Source: Culex pipiens pallens (lineage: Eukaryota; Arthropoda; Insecta; Diptera; Culicidae). From it: a stretch of DNA of 64,000 bases. Positions 10,620 to 23,328 of the stretch are shown here, piece after piece (the stretch's first letter is position 1; each line of letters opens with the position of its first letter). The DNA is taken from assembly GCF_016801865.2 (NCBI RefSeq), contig NC_068938.1:24072158-24136157 (forward strand), written 5' to 3'. Under the pieces are notes generated by a model, which saw nothing but the letters and a program-made list of their open reading frames with translations, ran no database searches and was not told the DNA's origin. The position numbers were made by a program, and so were the translations under genes.

Positions 10620-13600
10620 AAAATATCCAAACAACTCCATCAGATATCCACGCAACTTCTACCAAAAAAAACCAAACTGTTTAACTTTCGCGTAAATCAA
10701 CCTCAAACAAAAAAGCCGCCGCATCACCACTCAGCATCCCAGCTGCATTTGCATTCGACGTTTCCGGCCTGTTCGGGCAGCGTGTTTGCGATTGAGATTG
10801 TCTCGCGCGGGGTAGAGGGACTCTGGACTAAAATGGAAAATATAATTTCCGGCACAAACACACAGGCACACTGTTTGCAGATAATAAATTTTCCCCAACC
10901 CCTCTTTTGCGATCGTCAGTATGCATTAAACTTTTTGGACTGTCAAACCGATCTCACTTGAAAGGGGGCAAATTTTCGGAGGAAAACTTTTGAAGGCTTG
11001 TCAACGTTGACGGTGGTGAGAGTGGGAGTGGGTGTGTGTGGTGTTTGGTTTCGTTGTTTTCCTTTTATGCGAACGAAAATGTCAATCAATCAATTTGGTT
11101 ATTAATATGTGGGTGGGAAATTCTGCTGCTTTAAATTTATTAACCACACTGTTTGACGAGATTGTTGAGTTGACCAAGAAAATCATGTATTCATAAAAGC
11201 AATTATGTTCAATATTAATTAAATAAGAAAATGTGAATATTTTCAATGTCAATTTTGGCTTAACCAATAAGTCATGTTTTCGTGCAGTCATGTGTTATCA
11301 GGAAGTCAAAACGAATTTTTAGCCACCCACAAAGCCAACATGAAGCACTCTTTCCCCATTTCAAGTACTTTTTTTTTCCTATGGAGGGGGAAGCATATCC
11401 AGTCCAGATTCGATGCGCCATTGTTTATTATTCATAAATTTATATTTATAACGATATTTATGACGTTATATTGTCACGAGTTTGTGAGCTGGAATTTCCT
11501 GCCTTTTTATACACTTCCTTCCTTTTCCCCACCCACAGAATAAAGAAGGGTGGAAAATTTCGCTGCTGCTGGTGGTGCGGCAGAGTCACTTCGCAGCATC
11601 CCATGCTATAGTGTAGATTTCGACAACCATACTCTTCACCACAGTGATACGAACAAAACTCTGCGGGGTGGAAAAAAGATATCAGTTTTCCAGTTCAGGC
11701 CACCCCTCAAGTTACGATAGTGTTAACCCTGAACTGGCCATAATTTCAAGTAAAAGTTAATTCAATAACTAAGCTTTTTCGAACTTTTTACTTTTTATCA
11801 TTTTATATGGCTTGCTCTTATTAAAAAAGAAATATTTTAGCATTTTATCTACTTAATCGATCATAATTATATATTTTTTTCCATAATGACAAAAACTTAA
11901 TACAAAAAAGTATTACCAATCTTGTCAAGGGTTAAGCTAGTTGAACTCCAGTCCAGACGAATCACATTACACGATGTTTCATTCAGTTGGAAAAACGACC
12001 ATCGAAGGAAAAAAAAGAGCATTCATTTTCCACAAGTCATTAGATCCAGAGGGATAGAAAAATACTTCCCTCGAATTTCCTTTTACGCACAGAAAAAAAA
12101 AGTCCTCGCAAATTGCTCCGATACACAATTTAATTCATTTTCCTTTCGATTACATCACTTGGCAACGCGGCGTCATTCCGGAGAACTCGCCGGTTCTGCA
12201 CCATAATCTAATAAGATATGGACATTGTGGAAGGGGGTGTCCTTCCTCCCCCTCCAACAAACAGGAAATTGGATAAAAGTACCCGAGGGATGGATATAAA
12301 TAGCCTCTGGGGGCAGCGCAAAAGTTTTGCTCCAAATGGCGATGATAAGGCGAAATTAAAGACATATTTATTTGATGTTTTGGTGGAGGATCTCGAAATT
12401 GGTGAGATTTGATTATCTTGAAAAGGGAAAAAATAGGACGTAATTCTCCACTTAATCTGATTTTTTGCTTTCATTGAAATTCTATAGTTCTGTGAGCAAA
12501 AAAAGCTTCAAATTTGAACAAAAAATATTAAACAGAATTATTTTATTCAATTCTGCAACGTTTCTAAATAACGATTTTAGTTAAATCTCAAAATAAAATA
12601 AAGAGTTTAAAGCTTTAGATTTTTTACGGCAATGTAATTTTTTTTTAATTTATTCAATATGTTTTAATACTGTAATCAACAAACTATTTAGATATTTTCA
12701 TATTTGTCCTCAAAATCATTATCTGAACTTAAATTAGTTTTCCTTCGTGTATTAAATTTTGTTTTCGATTATGCCGTAACCCCCATCAAATCTCCAAAAG
12801 CTTAGTCAGCAAATCTCCCCATTCGCTCCAAACGCACATTCTTCAAATTCGCGGCGCGCTCAAACATTTCTTCTTTGCTGCCACCATTGAGTCAGAAATG
12901 AATTATAACCATCCACACTGCTGCTCGGCCTAACAATGAAATCGAAACCCCCCTCCAAATCGGAGAAATGTTTTTTTTTTTTCTCGGATTTCCCTCCTAG
13001 CTGGCACAGCCACATCCGATATTTTGCCCAACTCCCCAACTCTCTTTCAGTTATTCTCTCGTCAAAAGTGCGACAAATCCAATGATAATCCCCCCGAACT
13101 TTGTGTCGCTCTTCATCATCGTCGTTGTTCTGTTTGGGGTCCCGATTTGTAGAAAATATCACTTTGGAATTTTAGTTTGTTTATACAAAAATCTGACTTC
13201 AAATTAGATTTTAAAATAATCATAAATGGGTTTCAATATTATATTTTTCTACAGATTTTGAACATTTCACCCACTAGGGACACTCCAAAAGTTGAGCCAT
13301 TCCAATCAAACGAACCTCTTTCCATAGTCATAACATAAATCTAACTTTTTCTCATTTCAACAGTTTATCAAACATTGTGCCTCCACGTTGAACTTCGAAG
13401 CTTAGCCCCAAGAGTTGGGATGGGGTGAAGAGGGACAGTTTGTTGTGTCGTGTGCTAAGCGTGTTTCACTTTCCGTAGAAATTCGTAACGACAAGGACGA
13501 AAAAGAACGACCAAGAAAAGCTCGAACACTTTTTATGACCAGAAGAGCTTTTTTATGACCATCCGGTTGAGTCTGCTCGAAGGCAGGGGGAAGTCCGTGA

Positions 13601-13670
13601 TGTGACGACGGAAAGTTTGTGCATCAATTTGCTGAAAATAGATTTTAGCGTGTGATTTGGGTAGAACTGA
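10620..13670. other. Single-copy-looking islands with AT-rich gaps
   Basis: GC-richer islands (about 10620-11060, 11270-11720, 11930-12420, 12780-13180, 13380-13670) alternate with AT-rich spacers. A 50-bp stretch near 11425-11470 is packed with TTTAT, ATTCATAAA and TTTATGAC words, which resemble Hox/Caudal-type sites. No exon with a convincing frame and splice sites was found. An enhancer-bearing intron or intergenic function is only inferred. Confidence 0.4.
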
Positions 13671-13696
13671 AGGGTGGTATTCACTAAAAAGACTAA

Positions 13697-15164
13697 AAAA
13701 TCAAAATCAAAATCAAAATCAAAATCAAAATCAAAATCAAAATCAAAATCAAAATCAAAATCAAAATCAAAATCAAAATCAAAATCAAAATCAAAATCAA
13801 AATCAAAATCAAAATCAAAATCAAAATCAAAATCAAAATCAAAATCAAAATCAAAATCAAAATCAAAATCAAAATCAAAATCAAAATCAAAATCAAAATC
13901 AAAATCAAAATCAAAATCAAAATCAAAATCAAAATCAAAATCAAAATCAAAATCAAAATCAAAATCAAAATCAAAATCAAAATCAAAATCAAAATCAAAA
14001 TCAAAATCAAAATCAAAATCAAAATCAAAATCAAAATCAAAATCAAAATCAAAATCAAAATCAAAATCAAAATCAAAATCAAAATCAAAATCAAAATCAA
14101 AATCAAAATCAAAATCAAAATCAAAATCAAAATCAAAATCAAAATCAAAATCAAAATCAAAATCAAAATCAAAATAAAAATCAAAATCAAAATCAAAATC
14201 AAAATCAAAATCAAAATCAAAATCAAAATCAAAATCAAAATCAAAATCAAAATCAAAATCAAAATCAAAATCAAAATCAAAATCAAAATCAAAATCAAAA
14301 TCAAAATCAAAATCAAAATCAAAATCAAAATCAAAATCAAAATCAAAATCAAAATCAAAATCAAAATCAAAATCAAAATCAAAATCAAAATCAAAATCAA
14401 AATCAAAATCAAATCAAAATCAAAATCAAAATCAAAATCAAAATCAAAATCAAAATCAAAATCAAAATCAAAATCAAAATCAAAATCAAAATCAAAATCA
14501 AAATCAAAATCAAAATCAAAATCAAAATCAAAATCAAAATCAAAATCAAAATCAAAATCAAAATCAAAATCAAAATCAAAATCAAAATCAAAATCAAAAT
14601 CAAAATCAAAATCAAAATCAAAATCAAAATCAAAATCAAAATCAAAATCAAAATCAAAATCAAAATCAAAATCAAAATCAAAATCAAAATCAAAATCAAA
14701 ATCAAAATCAAAATCAAAATCAAAATCAAAATCAAAATCAAAATCAAAATCAAAATCAAAATCAAAATCAAAATCAAAATCAAAATCAAAATCAAAATCA
14801 AAATCAAAATCAAAATCAAAATCAAAATCAAAATCAAAATCAAAATCAAAATCAAAATCAAAATCAAAATCAAAATCAAAATCAAAATCAAAATCAAAAT
14901 CAAAATCAAAATCAAAATCAAAATCAAAATCAAAATCAAAATCAAAATCAAAATCAAAATCAAAATCAAAATCAAAATCAAAATCAAAATCAAAATCAAA
15001 ATCAAAATCAAAATCAAAATCAAAATCAAAATCAAAATCAAAATCAAAATCAAAATCAAAATCAAAATCAAAATCAAAATCAAAATCAAAATCAAAATCA
15101 AAATCAAAATCAAAATCAAAATCAAAATCAAAATCAAAATCAAAATCAAAATCAAAATCAAAAT
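13697..15164. repeat. (AAAATC)n satellite, about 245 copies
   Basis: A nearly perfect 6-bp array of 1468 bp. Only two defects were seen: a C-to-A near 14175 and a single-base deletion near 14411. Open frames across it encode (NQ)n, (SK)n, (IK)n or (IL)n and are artefacts of period 6. Confidence 0.97.
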
Positions 15165-15174
15165 AAAAGTTTTA

Positions 15175-15869
15175 AGTTTTTAGTTTTTAGTTTTTAGTTT
15201 TTAGTTTTTAGTTTTTAGTTTTTAGTTTTTAGTTTTTAGTTTTTAGTTTTTAGTTTTTAGTTTTTAGTTTTTAGTTTTTAGTTTTTAGTTTTTAGTTTTT
15301 AGTTTTTAGTTTTTAGTTTTTAGTTTTTAGTTTTTAGTTTTTAGTTTTTAGTTTTTAGTTTTTAGTTTTTAGTTTTTAGTTTTTAGTTTTTAGTTTTTAG
15401 TTTTTAGTTTTTAGTTTTTAGTTTTTAGTTTTTAGTTTTTAGTTTTTAGTTTTTAGTTTTTAGTTTTTAGTTTTTAGTTTTTAGTTTTTAGTTTTTAGTT
15501 TTTAGTTTTTAGTTTTTAGTTTTTAGTTTTTAGTTTTTAGTTTTTAGTTTTTAGTTTTTAGTTTTTAGTTTTTAGTTTTTTAGTTTTTAGTTTTTAGTTT
15601 TTAGTTTTTAGTTTTTAGTTTTTAGTTTTAGTTTTTAGTTTTTAGTTTTTAGTTTTTAGTTTTTAGTTTTTAGTTTTTAGTTTTTAGTTTTTAGTTTTTA
15701 GTTTTTAGTTTTTAGTTTTTAGTTTTTAGTTTTTAGTTTTTAGTTTTTAGTTTTTAGTTTTTAGTTTTTAGTTTTTAGTTTTTAGTTTTTAGTTTTTAGT
15801 TTTTAGTTTTTAGTTTTTAGTTTTTAGTTTTTAGTTTTTAGTTTTTAGTTTTTAGTTTTTAGTTTTTAG
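15175..15869. repeat. (TTTTTAG)n satellite, about 99 copies
   Basis: A 7-bp array of about 695 bp begins within about ten bases of the hexamer array. One extra T near 15577 and one missing T near 15627 are the only irregularities noticed. The strand bias flips from A-rich to T-rich at the junction. Confidence 0.97.
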
Positions 15870-15909
15870 GGAACAAATCATAGAACAATTTGATATTGCA
15901 TACCACCCT

Positions 15910-17640
15910 CAGAATATCCTGACTGACAGCACCGAGGACGGTATTTCCGGCGGAGTTGGTCGTAAAATTTCATAATCGCATTGTGTGTTCGCGTCTGTGT
16001 CTATGTCTTTTTCCCCCCTCTTTGCACATCGGACGCTGTTGACTTTTTGAGTTTGTGCGAGGACCCTTCCGTCGAAGTCAGTAAGCTAGCAAGCAGACAA
16101 GTTTGTCCTCTACCGAAAGGACGCCAAAGGAGAACGTCAAATGTCACAACGGATGAGTTACGCACATATTTGTACGTGGCAAACAGCCGTTATTGCCTGG
16201 GTGGCAATGTTTGAATAGATATGCTGGGATTTTGATGAAATTTTTAAGTTTTTTGTTGGATTTAAAATTGATTTTGTAGAAACTTTTTGCTTTGATTACA
16301 AGTCAAAAAAAAATGTTAAAAGATTGAGCAAATCCAAATTTAAAGTATCATCATTTGATACGAAATATGTAAATTCATACATAAACAAGCCATTTTTGAC
16401 GACCCATAAACAAAGCAAGTCCTTGCCCCAAGACACTTTCTATTGTTAGTACATGGTCATGATGGCCCGTAAAGCCTCGAGAGATCAACTCAACGAACCC
16501 GGAACGCCTAAACAAATAAGACTCGCACGTGGAGCATCCTCCCCCGCGTCCCCTTCTGCGTACAACACTTACACGGAAAAGCAATCCATTCATCAGATAC
16601 ACTCAAACTCCCACCCTCCCACATCTCGAGCAATTATTCACGCAACATTAAATCAACCACAGAAGTTAGCCTGGACGCCGGACAAAGATAATCACTCCGG
16701 AAAACGAGACTGGACAGGACATGGACCAGCTGGCCCAGGGTGGTCTGGACACGGGAGTTCTACTGAAGATGTGGTAGTTAGAGTGCGGGAAGAGTGGTCG
16801 ACTGCTTGGGCTGATGGCTGTAACAACGTTGTTCCTAGTCTGAGAAGAGTAAGAATGTGTGGGTTTGTGTTTTTAACAGTGCAGACAGAAATTTTTTAAA
16901 CTTAATCTTAATTCTGTATTTTTCTTGTATTATTACTACTGCTGTTTCTAAATTTGTAGTCATCACTGTTAGAATACTTTAGAAAACACCACTCTCATAC
17001 AAAGCCCACTATCTCGTCATGTCAGAATATGTATAACACAATGATTTATCTTACCTTTTCCGAGAGACAGCTGCTTGCGTCACACTTCTTCCCTTCCCTA
17101 TCCCCACCTAACAGAAAAGCATTGTGCCTTCAAGCCCAAAGTCGACTTCCGTGTATGTTTCGGATCGGGCTGTCGTGAAATGAAAAGTGTCAGTCACTCA
17201 GTCAATCAGTCAACCCCACCCAAACAACCCACTCGCTGATGAGTCCTGAACACGCATCCTTCCTTTGCAAAACAGGCCCGCTTCTGGATGCCTAAGGCCG
17301 CTCCCGATTACGTCCCTTTCGTTTACAAAACAATTAGTGCTGTCAGTATCAATTTATCTCGAACATGAAAACTTAATTCCGTCAAGAAGGCGAAACCGAA
17401 GCCAGATGGCCTAGGTGGGTGTGGGTTTGAGTGTGGAACAACTTGAAGAGTCGGGGAAAGGATTCATGTGGTGCGACTTGGAGAAGACAGGAAATGGCTG
17501 GTGGAATCACAGACGATATAGACAGTTACACGGTACAGCAGCACAGCACAAGACTCACAGACTCAGTCGACTCCTCGAGGCTGTGGGAAAACGGAACATA
17601 ATAATGTTATGCACTGGTAGATTTTTTGTTCCAATGAAAA
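15910..17640. other. Single-copy-looking region, no gene confirmed
   Basis: GC-richer islands at about 15910-16215, 16375-16900 and 17040-17640 have AT-rich gaps. The longest non-repeat frame (16453-16899, +, 148 codons) shows no domain, no codon-bias argument and no splice context, so it is not called as a gene. Confidence 0.4.
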
Positions 17641-17956
17641 TTGACAAAGCATTAAAAAATAATTGATGAATTTTTCTGAAAGATATACGACAAATTAAAA
17701 TTCTATTGTATGGGTCATCATCCCCAACTCAAATTTTATTTTTATATCAGTTTTTTGCAATTTGAAAAAAAAAATCTTGAAGGAAAAGCACTCCTGCACA
17801 AACTAGTTTCTAAAATGTAGGAAAATTTCCTACAATTGTTTTTTTTTTACTTTTTTGATTGGGATGCTGATTGCACAGACACAGTCTCTAAAAGTTTGAA
17901 TTTTGAAAAAAAAAATCTATTCTCATTGTCACCTAAAATGCACCATTTTTTTCAAT
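17641..17956. other. AT-rich spacer
   Basis: Homopolymeric A/T runs and nothing identifiable. Confidence 0.4.
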
Positions 17957-18436
17957 ATGCGATGCCTCGGAAAATATTGGGAGCGAGTTGTGGCGCTATA
18001 ACCACGGCAAATAGTGTCCAGGGCATTTGTGGAAATACATTGTCCCATCCCCGAGGGTCCCAGAGCACCAAAACTTCTTAGCATGGTGCTCCCAACGATT
18101 AATTGCTCTAAAAAAACAGGAACGTGAGCGGGGGATCCCCACGTTTCTTCCTCCCCTGTAGATTCAGAACTGTATTGTTGTTTGAACATTCGTGCTCAAA
18201 CTCAATCCACTTCAACGAATCATCTTTGCGGTAAACTTTACGCAGTTGGCCTGGCCGCTTTAACGTGTGTGATGTTTCAAAGCAATTCATTGCATTGGGG
18301 CACTGCAAATGTTAATAATGACAAGAGGATGCTAGGCGTTAATCAACCTAAGGCATTTTCCAGGATGCCCTCGAAAGACTGGCTGCGCTAGGGTTAGATT
18401 AGATTGGATTAGATGCGATGCCTCGGAAAATATTGG
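17957..18436 (+). mobile_element. SINE-like retroposon with perfect 24-bp TSD
   Basis: An identical 24-bp word beginning ATGCGATGCCTCGG occurs at 17957-17980 and 18413-18436, flanking a 432-bp insert. The insert starts GAGCGAGTTGTGGCGC and ends in a TTAGA-type simple tail (TTAGATTAGATTGGATTAG), so it reads on the + strand. No clear box A/box B pair was seen. The mismatch-free TSD suggests a recent insertion. A truncated opposite-strand relative lies near 29.6 kb. Confidence 0.85.
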
Positions 18437-19224
18437 TTCGAATTTAAATGCTTAAAAATTAAACTTTTGTGAAATTTTCCGGTCTCTTCCATAAAAATTA
18501 TTTTTTATTTTCAAATCAGAAAATAATAATTTTTGAAATTTAAAAATGTTAATCTAGTTTAAATATCGAAATTATTATTGATTCAATAGACCAAAAAATA
18601 ACAGATTTAAAGTTCTAACATGGAAAATCAAACCAATACTAAAATAATCTTACATATTTTCAATTACAAACGTGAAACATTTCAGTTGACTCTTTTGAGA
18701 ACTGTTTTAATATATAAATGCAATATAAATGTTCTGTTATGATTTCAACAAACAAATAAATAAACCGCGTCTGTTTCGTCTTTAAACAATGTTTTAGTAT
18801 TTTTTCAACGCAGTAACAATTACCTGAAAAAAAATATTACCTAATAATTTAGAGTTATGTATCATTTACATATTCCACTAAGAATTATGGTTTCCAATTT
18901 TTTTTTAATTTCAGGGCTTAAGAACTGTTTCTAATTTTTTAAATCATAGGTTGGATCTTAAATATTCAGCATACCATATTCACAAAGACGAACAGAACAA
19001 TGAAAACTGCAACCAAAAAGAGAAAAAAAAATCCGAAAACTGCTTTAAGTTCGAATTAAAATTTTCTTGTTGATTTTTTTATTCTAGGCTTTATTTACTT
19101 TCTGGGCTGATGTTCTTCGATTCCCTGTATATATCAAGCTCATTTTTGTTCAAGAAGCTTCAATTCAAGATTTCAAAAGCATTGTTGAAATCGATGCAAG
19201 ATAGGTATGCCTTACTCGTGAACT
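18437..19224. other. AT-rich spacer
   Basis: A/T-rich with no feature defined. Confidence 0.4.
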
Positions 19225-20899
19225 TGATATAGCAGCGGTTATCAACCTTTTCTTGGCTAGGTACCCCTTTTCGTTTTGCTTAAGCTGCTGGTACCCCTTT
19301 GTTTTTAAACATGAAATATTTTCACTTATAGAAGTTTCTTTTAAATTCCAAATATCGGATTTTTTTGTATGAGAAACTTAAATTTTGGAGAAAAAATCTG
19401 TTTAAATGTATTTGATACGTTTCTTTCATTTTTAGCTGAAATAATAATATTTTACTTATAATTTGATTGTTTTTCGAAAAAATATTTTTTTTGTAGATAA
19501 ATGGATTATTTTTTATAATATCGCTATATTTTGTATGAATTTTTTTTAAACATTTTTTATCAGTTTTAAGTACTTTTATGCATCAATATCCCAATAAAAT
19601 ATGTTTTTTGCAGCAATTCGTAATTTGTTCCATTCTTAAATTCCATTTGGTACACTTGCCCCACATAAACAAGGTTTTTTAAAAGCTTTCAACAAAAACA
19701 ACGAAATGATAAAACATACTTTACAATAGGTGCAAATCATTGGTAGGGACACTACTGATCCAGGAAAAATTGCATTTTGATAAAATGAGCCTTAAAACGA
19801 ACCCTAAGCCTTATTTGTACTTTTCGAATATCATAAGAAAACATAGGTTTTGAAAAAAAAAAACTTCATTTAATCTTATGCCTCGCGGCGTTTACGTTGT
19901 TTTGGCGGTTGTGTGGTAGTAGAATCAATAAATTAAATTGCTAGCAACAATTTCTCATACTGGAAACATCAAAATTGTAAAAAATACGGCCATACGAGCG
20001 ATTGTTCCTCTTGCCTCGAGTTGTAATTATTTTAATTAAAAAAATCAAATATTTTGCATCTCTAAAAAATATCTTTACTGTCATCTGGGGCGAATCGGGA
20101 CTACAGTATGAATAGGGACAGCAGTTTTTAGAGCACTTAAAAGCTTGACATTTGGTTCTATCCGAAACTATTAAAAAATATCCAAATATTGTACAGTAAC
20201 AAGGCTAAAACAGCTGTTCCAATTCGCCCCATGTGTCCCGTCTCGCCCCACACAGAAAAAAAAATTAGGTAAATTTACATCATTTATGATGTACCAAAAG
20301 TGCACGTCGTAAATGATGCTAATTTAAATTAGTTTCATTTTAAATTTACATGTCATCCAACGTAAACGGGCCGAACGAAAAGGAACTTGAAATCATTTAA
20401 ATTTCCGATGAAATCAACGTAAATTTACCAAAGCTGAAATTTTTTTACCCCGTTGAATCTAGAATCTGATGTAATTTTCAAAAGCATTACGATTTGTGTA
20501 AGCACGCAAAATACTTAAACATAGCGTGTATTTGCAAGTGCTCAACACAAAACTCAAAATCAATGCTTATGAAAACTGTCTATCAGAATCTAAATTCAAC
20601 GGGTTTAAAGCAGCAAAAATCGTTTCGTATTGTCACTTAAACTATCATCTCGGTCGTGAGCATATTCTGAATAAGTAGCATTTTGTTGACTAAATTGTTA
20701 TACAAAGTTTGCTTTGAAAATTAACGAAATCACATACTACTATTACTCACGGTTTTATTAGTAACGTCATCGTTTAACCATAGTTCAACCGGTCGGTCAA
20801 ATTTATGCTGGCTGGTGTAACACTTGCTTTGAACGTCCTAGGGGATTTCGAGTCGGCAATCACCTTGAGCCGCTTAGACGTCATTCGAACGTACCGTGT

Positions 20900-21108
20900 T
20901 CTGAGCCGATCACAACCAAGGTAAAATTGGCCAGCGGGCCGATCCTGGAAATCAACAGTGAAACGTCGACACTACGTCGCCATTGCCTTCGTGTTGTAGA
21001 AGCTGGTAAAGAGGTCGGTCCAACAGGTTGACAATGTTCGATGATCTGATCGATATAGCAATCCCCGCAGTGTGTTGAGCTCCGCAGCGTTACGGATTCG
21101 ATGTCGGG
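20900..21108 (-). pseudogene. Exon-like block 4 of a decayed spliced gene
   Basis: On the minus strand an acceptor (CTCTTCAATAG, preceded by a T-rich tract) precedes 21108. Joined to block 3 in its open frame, it continues for about 42 codons (reading ARHRIRNAAELN at its start) to a TAG near 20980. Another frame stays open to about 20892. The block is GC-richer than its surroundings. The 3' limit is uncertain and the product is not recognised. Confidence 0.35.
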
Positions 21109-21164
21109 CTATTGAAGAGGGAAAATGTTTTAAATTTTCTTTTTTTATATCATAATAAACTTAC

Positions 21165-21352
21165 CATTGCCACCGTACTGCTCGTCATATGTCTTGCTAA
21201 GGATTGCCGAGAGTGTGTCGCTCATAGAATAGTTGAACATTTTACACGAGAAGACTTCCGGCATGATGTTGAAGGCCACGATTGGTACAATTGGCCTAAA
21301 GTGACGAATCAGTGATGAAAAAGTCGACATTTGGAGAATTTTCCCGTCACAT
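21165..21352 (-). pseudogene. Exon-like block 3 of a decayed spliced gene
   Basis: A minus-strand block of 188 bp runs from a TTATTTCAG acceptor to a GTAAGT donor (CAATG|GTAAG). One frame is open throughout and includes the words SLIRHFRPIVPI and SKTYDEQYGGN, with ordinary amino-acid diversity unlike the AT-rich spacers. Joining block 2 in its best frame gives a stop soon after the junction, so the copy appears frameshifted. I do not recognise the family. Confidence 0.45.
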
Positions 21353-21526
21353 CTGAAATAAATCAAATTTGTTTTATTAATTTGAAAATTAAATTCAGTT
21401 GAAAAGCTCACTAAGAGCATTTATGTGATCTTTTATCTGTCTTTGCTGCTTTGTACAATATGTAAGTACTTAAGCACATTCATGTAAATTTGAGCTCACT
21501 TTACAAAGTTTAACAAAATTACTCAC

Positions 21527-21648
21527 TTGCTTTCTTAAACAGCTCAATGAAAGATCTGGCTTCCTCAAAATCCAGCATACGCCGTCATCTTCGAACAGCG
21601 GTGAAACTATCGGGTCGACCTCTTCGATTTAATTTGTATTCCGTTTTT
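21527..21648 (-). pseudogene. Exon-like block 2 of a decayed spliced gene
   Basis: A minus-strand block of 122 bp lies between an ATATTTTCCAG acceptor and a GTGAGT donor. Two partial frames look coding: EEVDPIVSPLFEDD and, after a shift, DFEEARSFIELFKKA. This suggests one frameshift. Its product is unknown. Confidence 0.4.
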
Positions 21649-21713
21649 CTGGAAAATATTTAAAAATATTCATATTTAAATTGAAGAGATTCATAAAAAA
21701 AAGATTTACTTAC

Positions 21714-21788
21714 CGGTGGTCCTGTTGTCACAAATGGCACGTTAGAATTTGATCATTATCAGATAAAGATCATTCTATGCTACAATTC
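21714..21788 (-). pseudogene. Exon-like block 1 of a decayed spliced gene
   Basis: A minus-strand block of 75 bp lies between a TTTTTTTAG acceptor and a GTAAGTA donor. The following intron would be 65 bp, a normal short insect intron. All frames contain a stop in the first half, so it is decayed or partly untranslated. Confidence 0.3.
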
Positions 21789-22299
21789 CTAAAAAAACGT
21801 AAGAATTGAAAGAAAAAAATAATTCAAAATCTAAAACAGACCAAACACTCGACCAAAACAACAACATACACGTTTCACGAAGGTTGCAAAGAAGCTACCG
21901 AAGATGACATTAAAACCCTATATAAAAGTGTAACAATCAGTCTCTAAAAAGTTAAACATCCGAAACGTGTAATTTGCTAAAATCCTCTTCCCTCTTGCGG
22001 TTAATGTGAGAACTAAGTATCCAAGACAACCACCAGAGAGAACACGTTTCTAGAGAAATACTGACTTAAGATCGAGTTCGAGTGCTGTATACTAAGTAAC
22101 TCTTCGAAAACGTGTAAGTTTTTTGTCATCATTTTCGCAATTTCTACTACCTCTCCCGCAGCGTGCCGTGCTTGGCTTGATTCTTTTTAAAACCTTTAAA
22201 ACATGGTGGCGAAGAAGCGCAGCTTTGATTTTTATCGTTGATTGTTGTGTGTTAACAATAGTTGGGCTACCTTGATTTGAAGTAATCTTTCTAAAACTA

Positions 22300-22920
22300 T
22301 CAAAATTGGGCGCTGGCACCCGATCACAGCATTTTGCTATCGCAAGTGCCGCTTTTCGTGATGTTTGCTTTCTCCCGACTTCCCACCGGAAAAAAAGTCT
22401 CGAGCTCAAGGCAGGAACCGGCATGGCCTATCTACAGATTTTCCATTATTCGGAACAGTACACGGAAGAACCACGCAAAGTGAGGGCTGTCGTGATCCGG
22501 AAAAAGACATCTTATCGCTAAGGGAATCAGCGGCGGAACTAAAAACAGGTAAAACTGCGTTGGGTTAGCGACGGAGCTGCGGAAGAAGCGCCGCTGATCT
22601 AAAACGTTGTTCAAGGCAACAATTCCACCCCTCGCCATAGAGGACCAACATTTACCCGTTGGGAACATCTGGATTCATTACTTGGAAGTTTCTTGGCCAG
22701 CCGGGCCGATACGGCTTGGTTTTGGTTCAACAATTCTTGATGTCGGCCTTCCTCAGGACCACCGACCGTCCGGAAGCCAATGTTATAGCACCGGGAAGAG
22801 AACTCTAAGACGATTTCGCCGGATACCGATCCAGATACCGGATTTTGCCGGAAGAGATCCGGCCGCAAGTTTGTACTGTATGACGTACGCTGGGGGAGTT
22901 GCGAAAGTTGACTGTTTACA
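22300..22920 (+). pseudogene. Coding-like remnant, unidentified
   Basis: A GC-rich segment with broken frames. An initial stretch beginning MAYLQIFHYSEQYTEE at 22424 runs about 32 codons to a stop. In other frames fragments such as KFVLYDVRWGSC (near 22870) appear. The amino-acid mix is more protein-like than the surroundings, but stops and shifts are frequent. It lies upstream of, and divergent to, the minus-strand exon blocks. No domain is recognised. Confidence 0.3.
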
Positions 22921-23093
22921 TTTGGTGCATGTTTTTAAAGTTGAGTTGTCTCCAAATTCCTAAAAAAAAACATCAGAATCTGATAATTATTCAATATCCC
23001 GACAATCAATGCTCTTATCATATCAAGCAACACAATGCAAATGATCGAATTGTAAACAAAGAGTATCCTGCTCATGTCAGTTGATGTTTACAT

Positions 23094-23328
23094 TACACAG
23101 AAAAAAATATGTGAATTTACTCGACACGGAAAAAATGAATTATATGTAAACTCAGTTGATGTAAACTTGAGATTCGACGTAAACGGTTGAATCACACGTA
23201 AAATCGTGTTTTTACGTATAATTTGTTGCAAATTTACATCAAATTGCATTTAAATTTAAATGTTTAATGACGTGCAAAAGTGTTACATCATAAATGATGT
23301 AACATTCGGAAATATTTTTTTGTGTGTA
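23094..23328. mobile_element. Nested CACAG-type TA-MITE, 231 bp
   Basis: CACAGAAAAAAATAT (23096 on) and ATATTTTTTTGTGTG (to 23326) are inverted, with TA at 23094-23095 and 23327-23328. It shares ATCATAAATGATGTAA and CGTAAACGG words with the ends of the surrounding 3.7-kb element, so it looks like an internal-deletion derivative of that family. Confidence 0.8.

Noticed and set aside
13657..15183. 508-codon open frame and opposite-strand frames over the hexamer array
   Set aside because: The translation is (NQ)n then (IK)n and (IL)n, a product of a 6-bp period without stops. It switches at a one-base deletion.
15175..15869. Telomere-like (TTTTTAG)n repeat
   Set aside because: Dipterans lack telomerase-type short telomeric repeats, and the array is interstitial next to another satellite.
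16453..16899. 148-codon frame
   Set aside because: Low-complexity Pro/Ser/Gly content and no domain, with opposite-strand frames also open.
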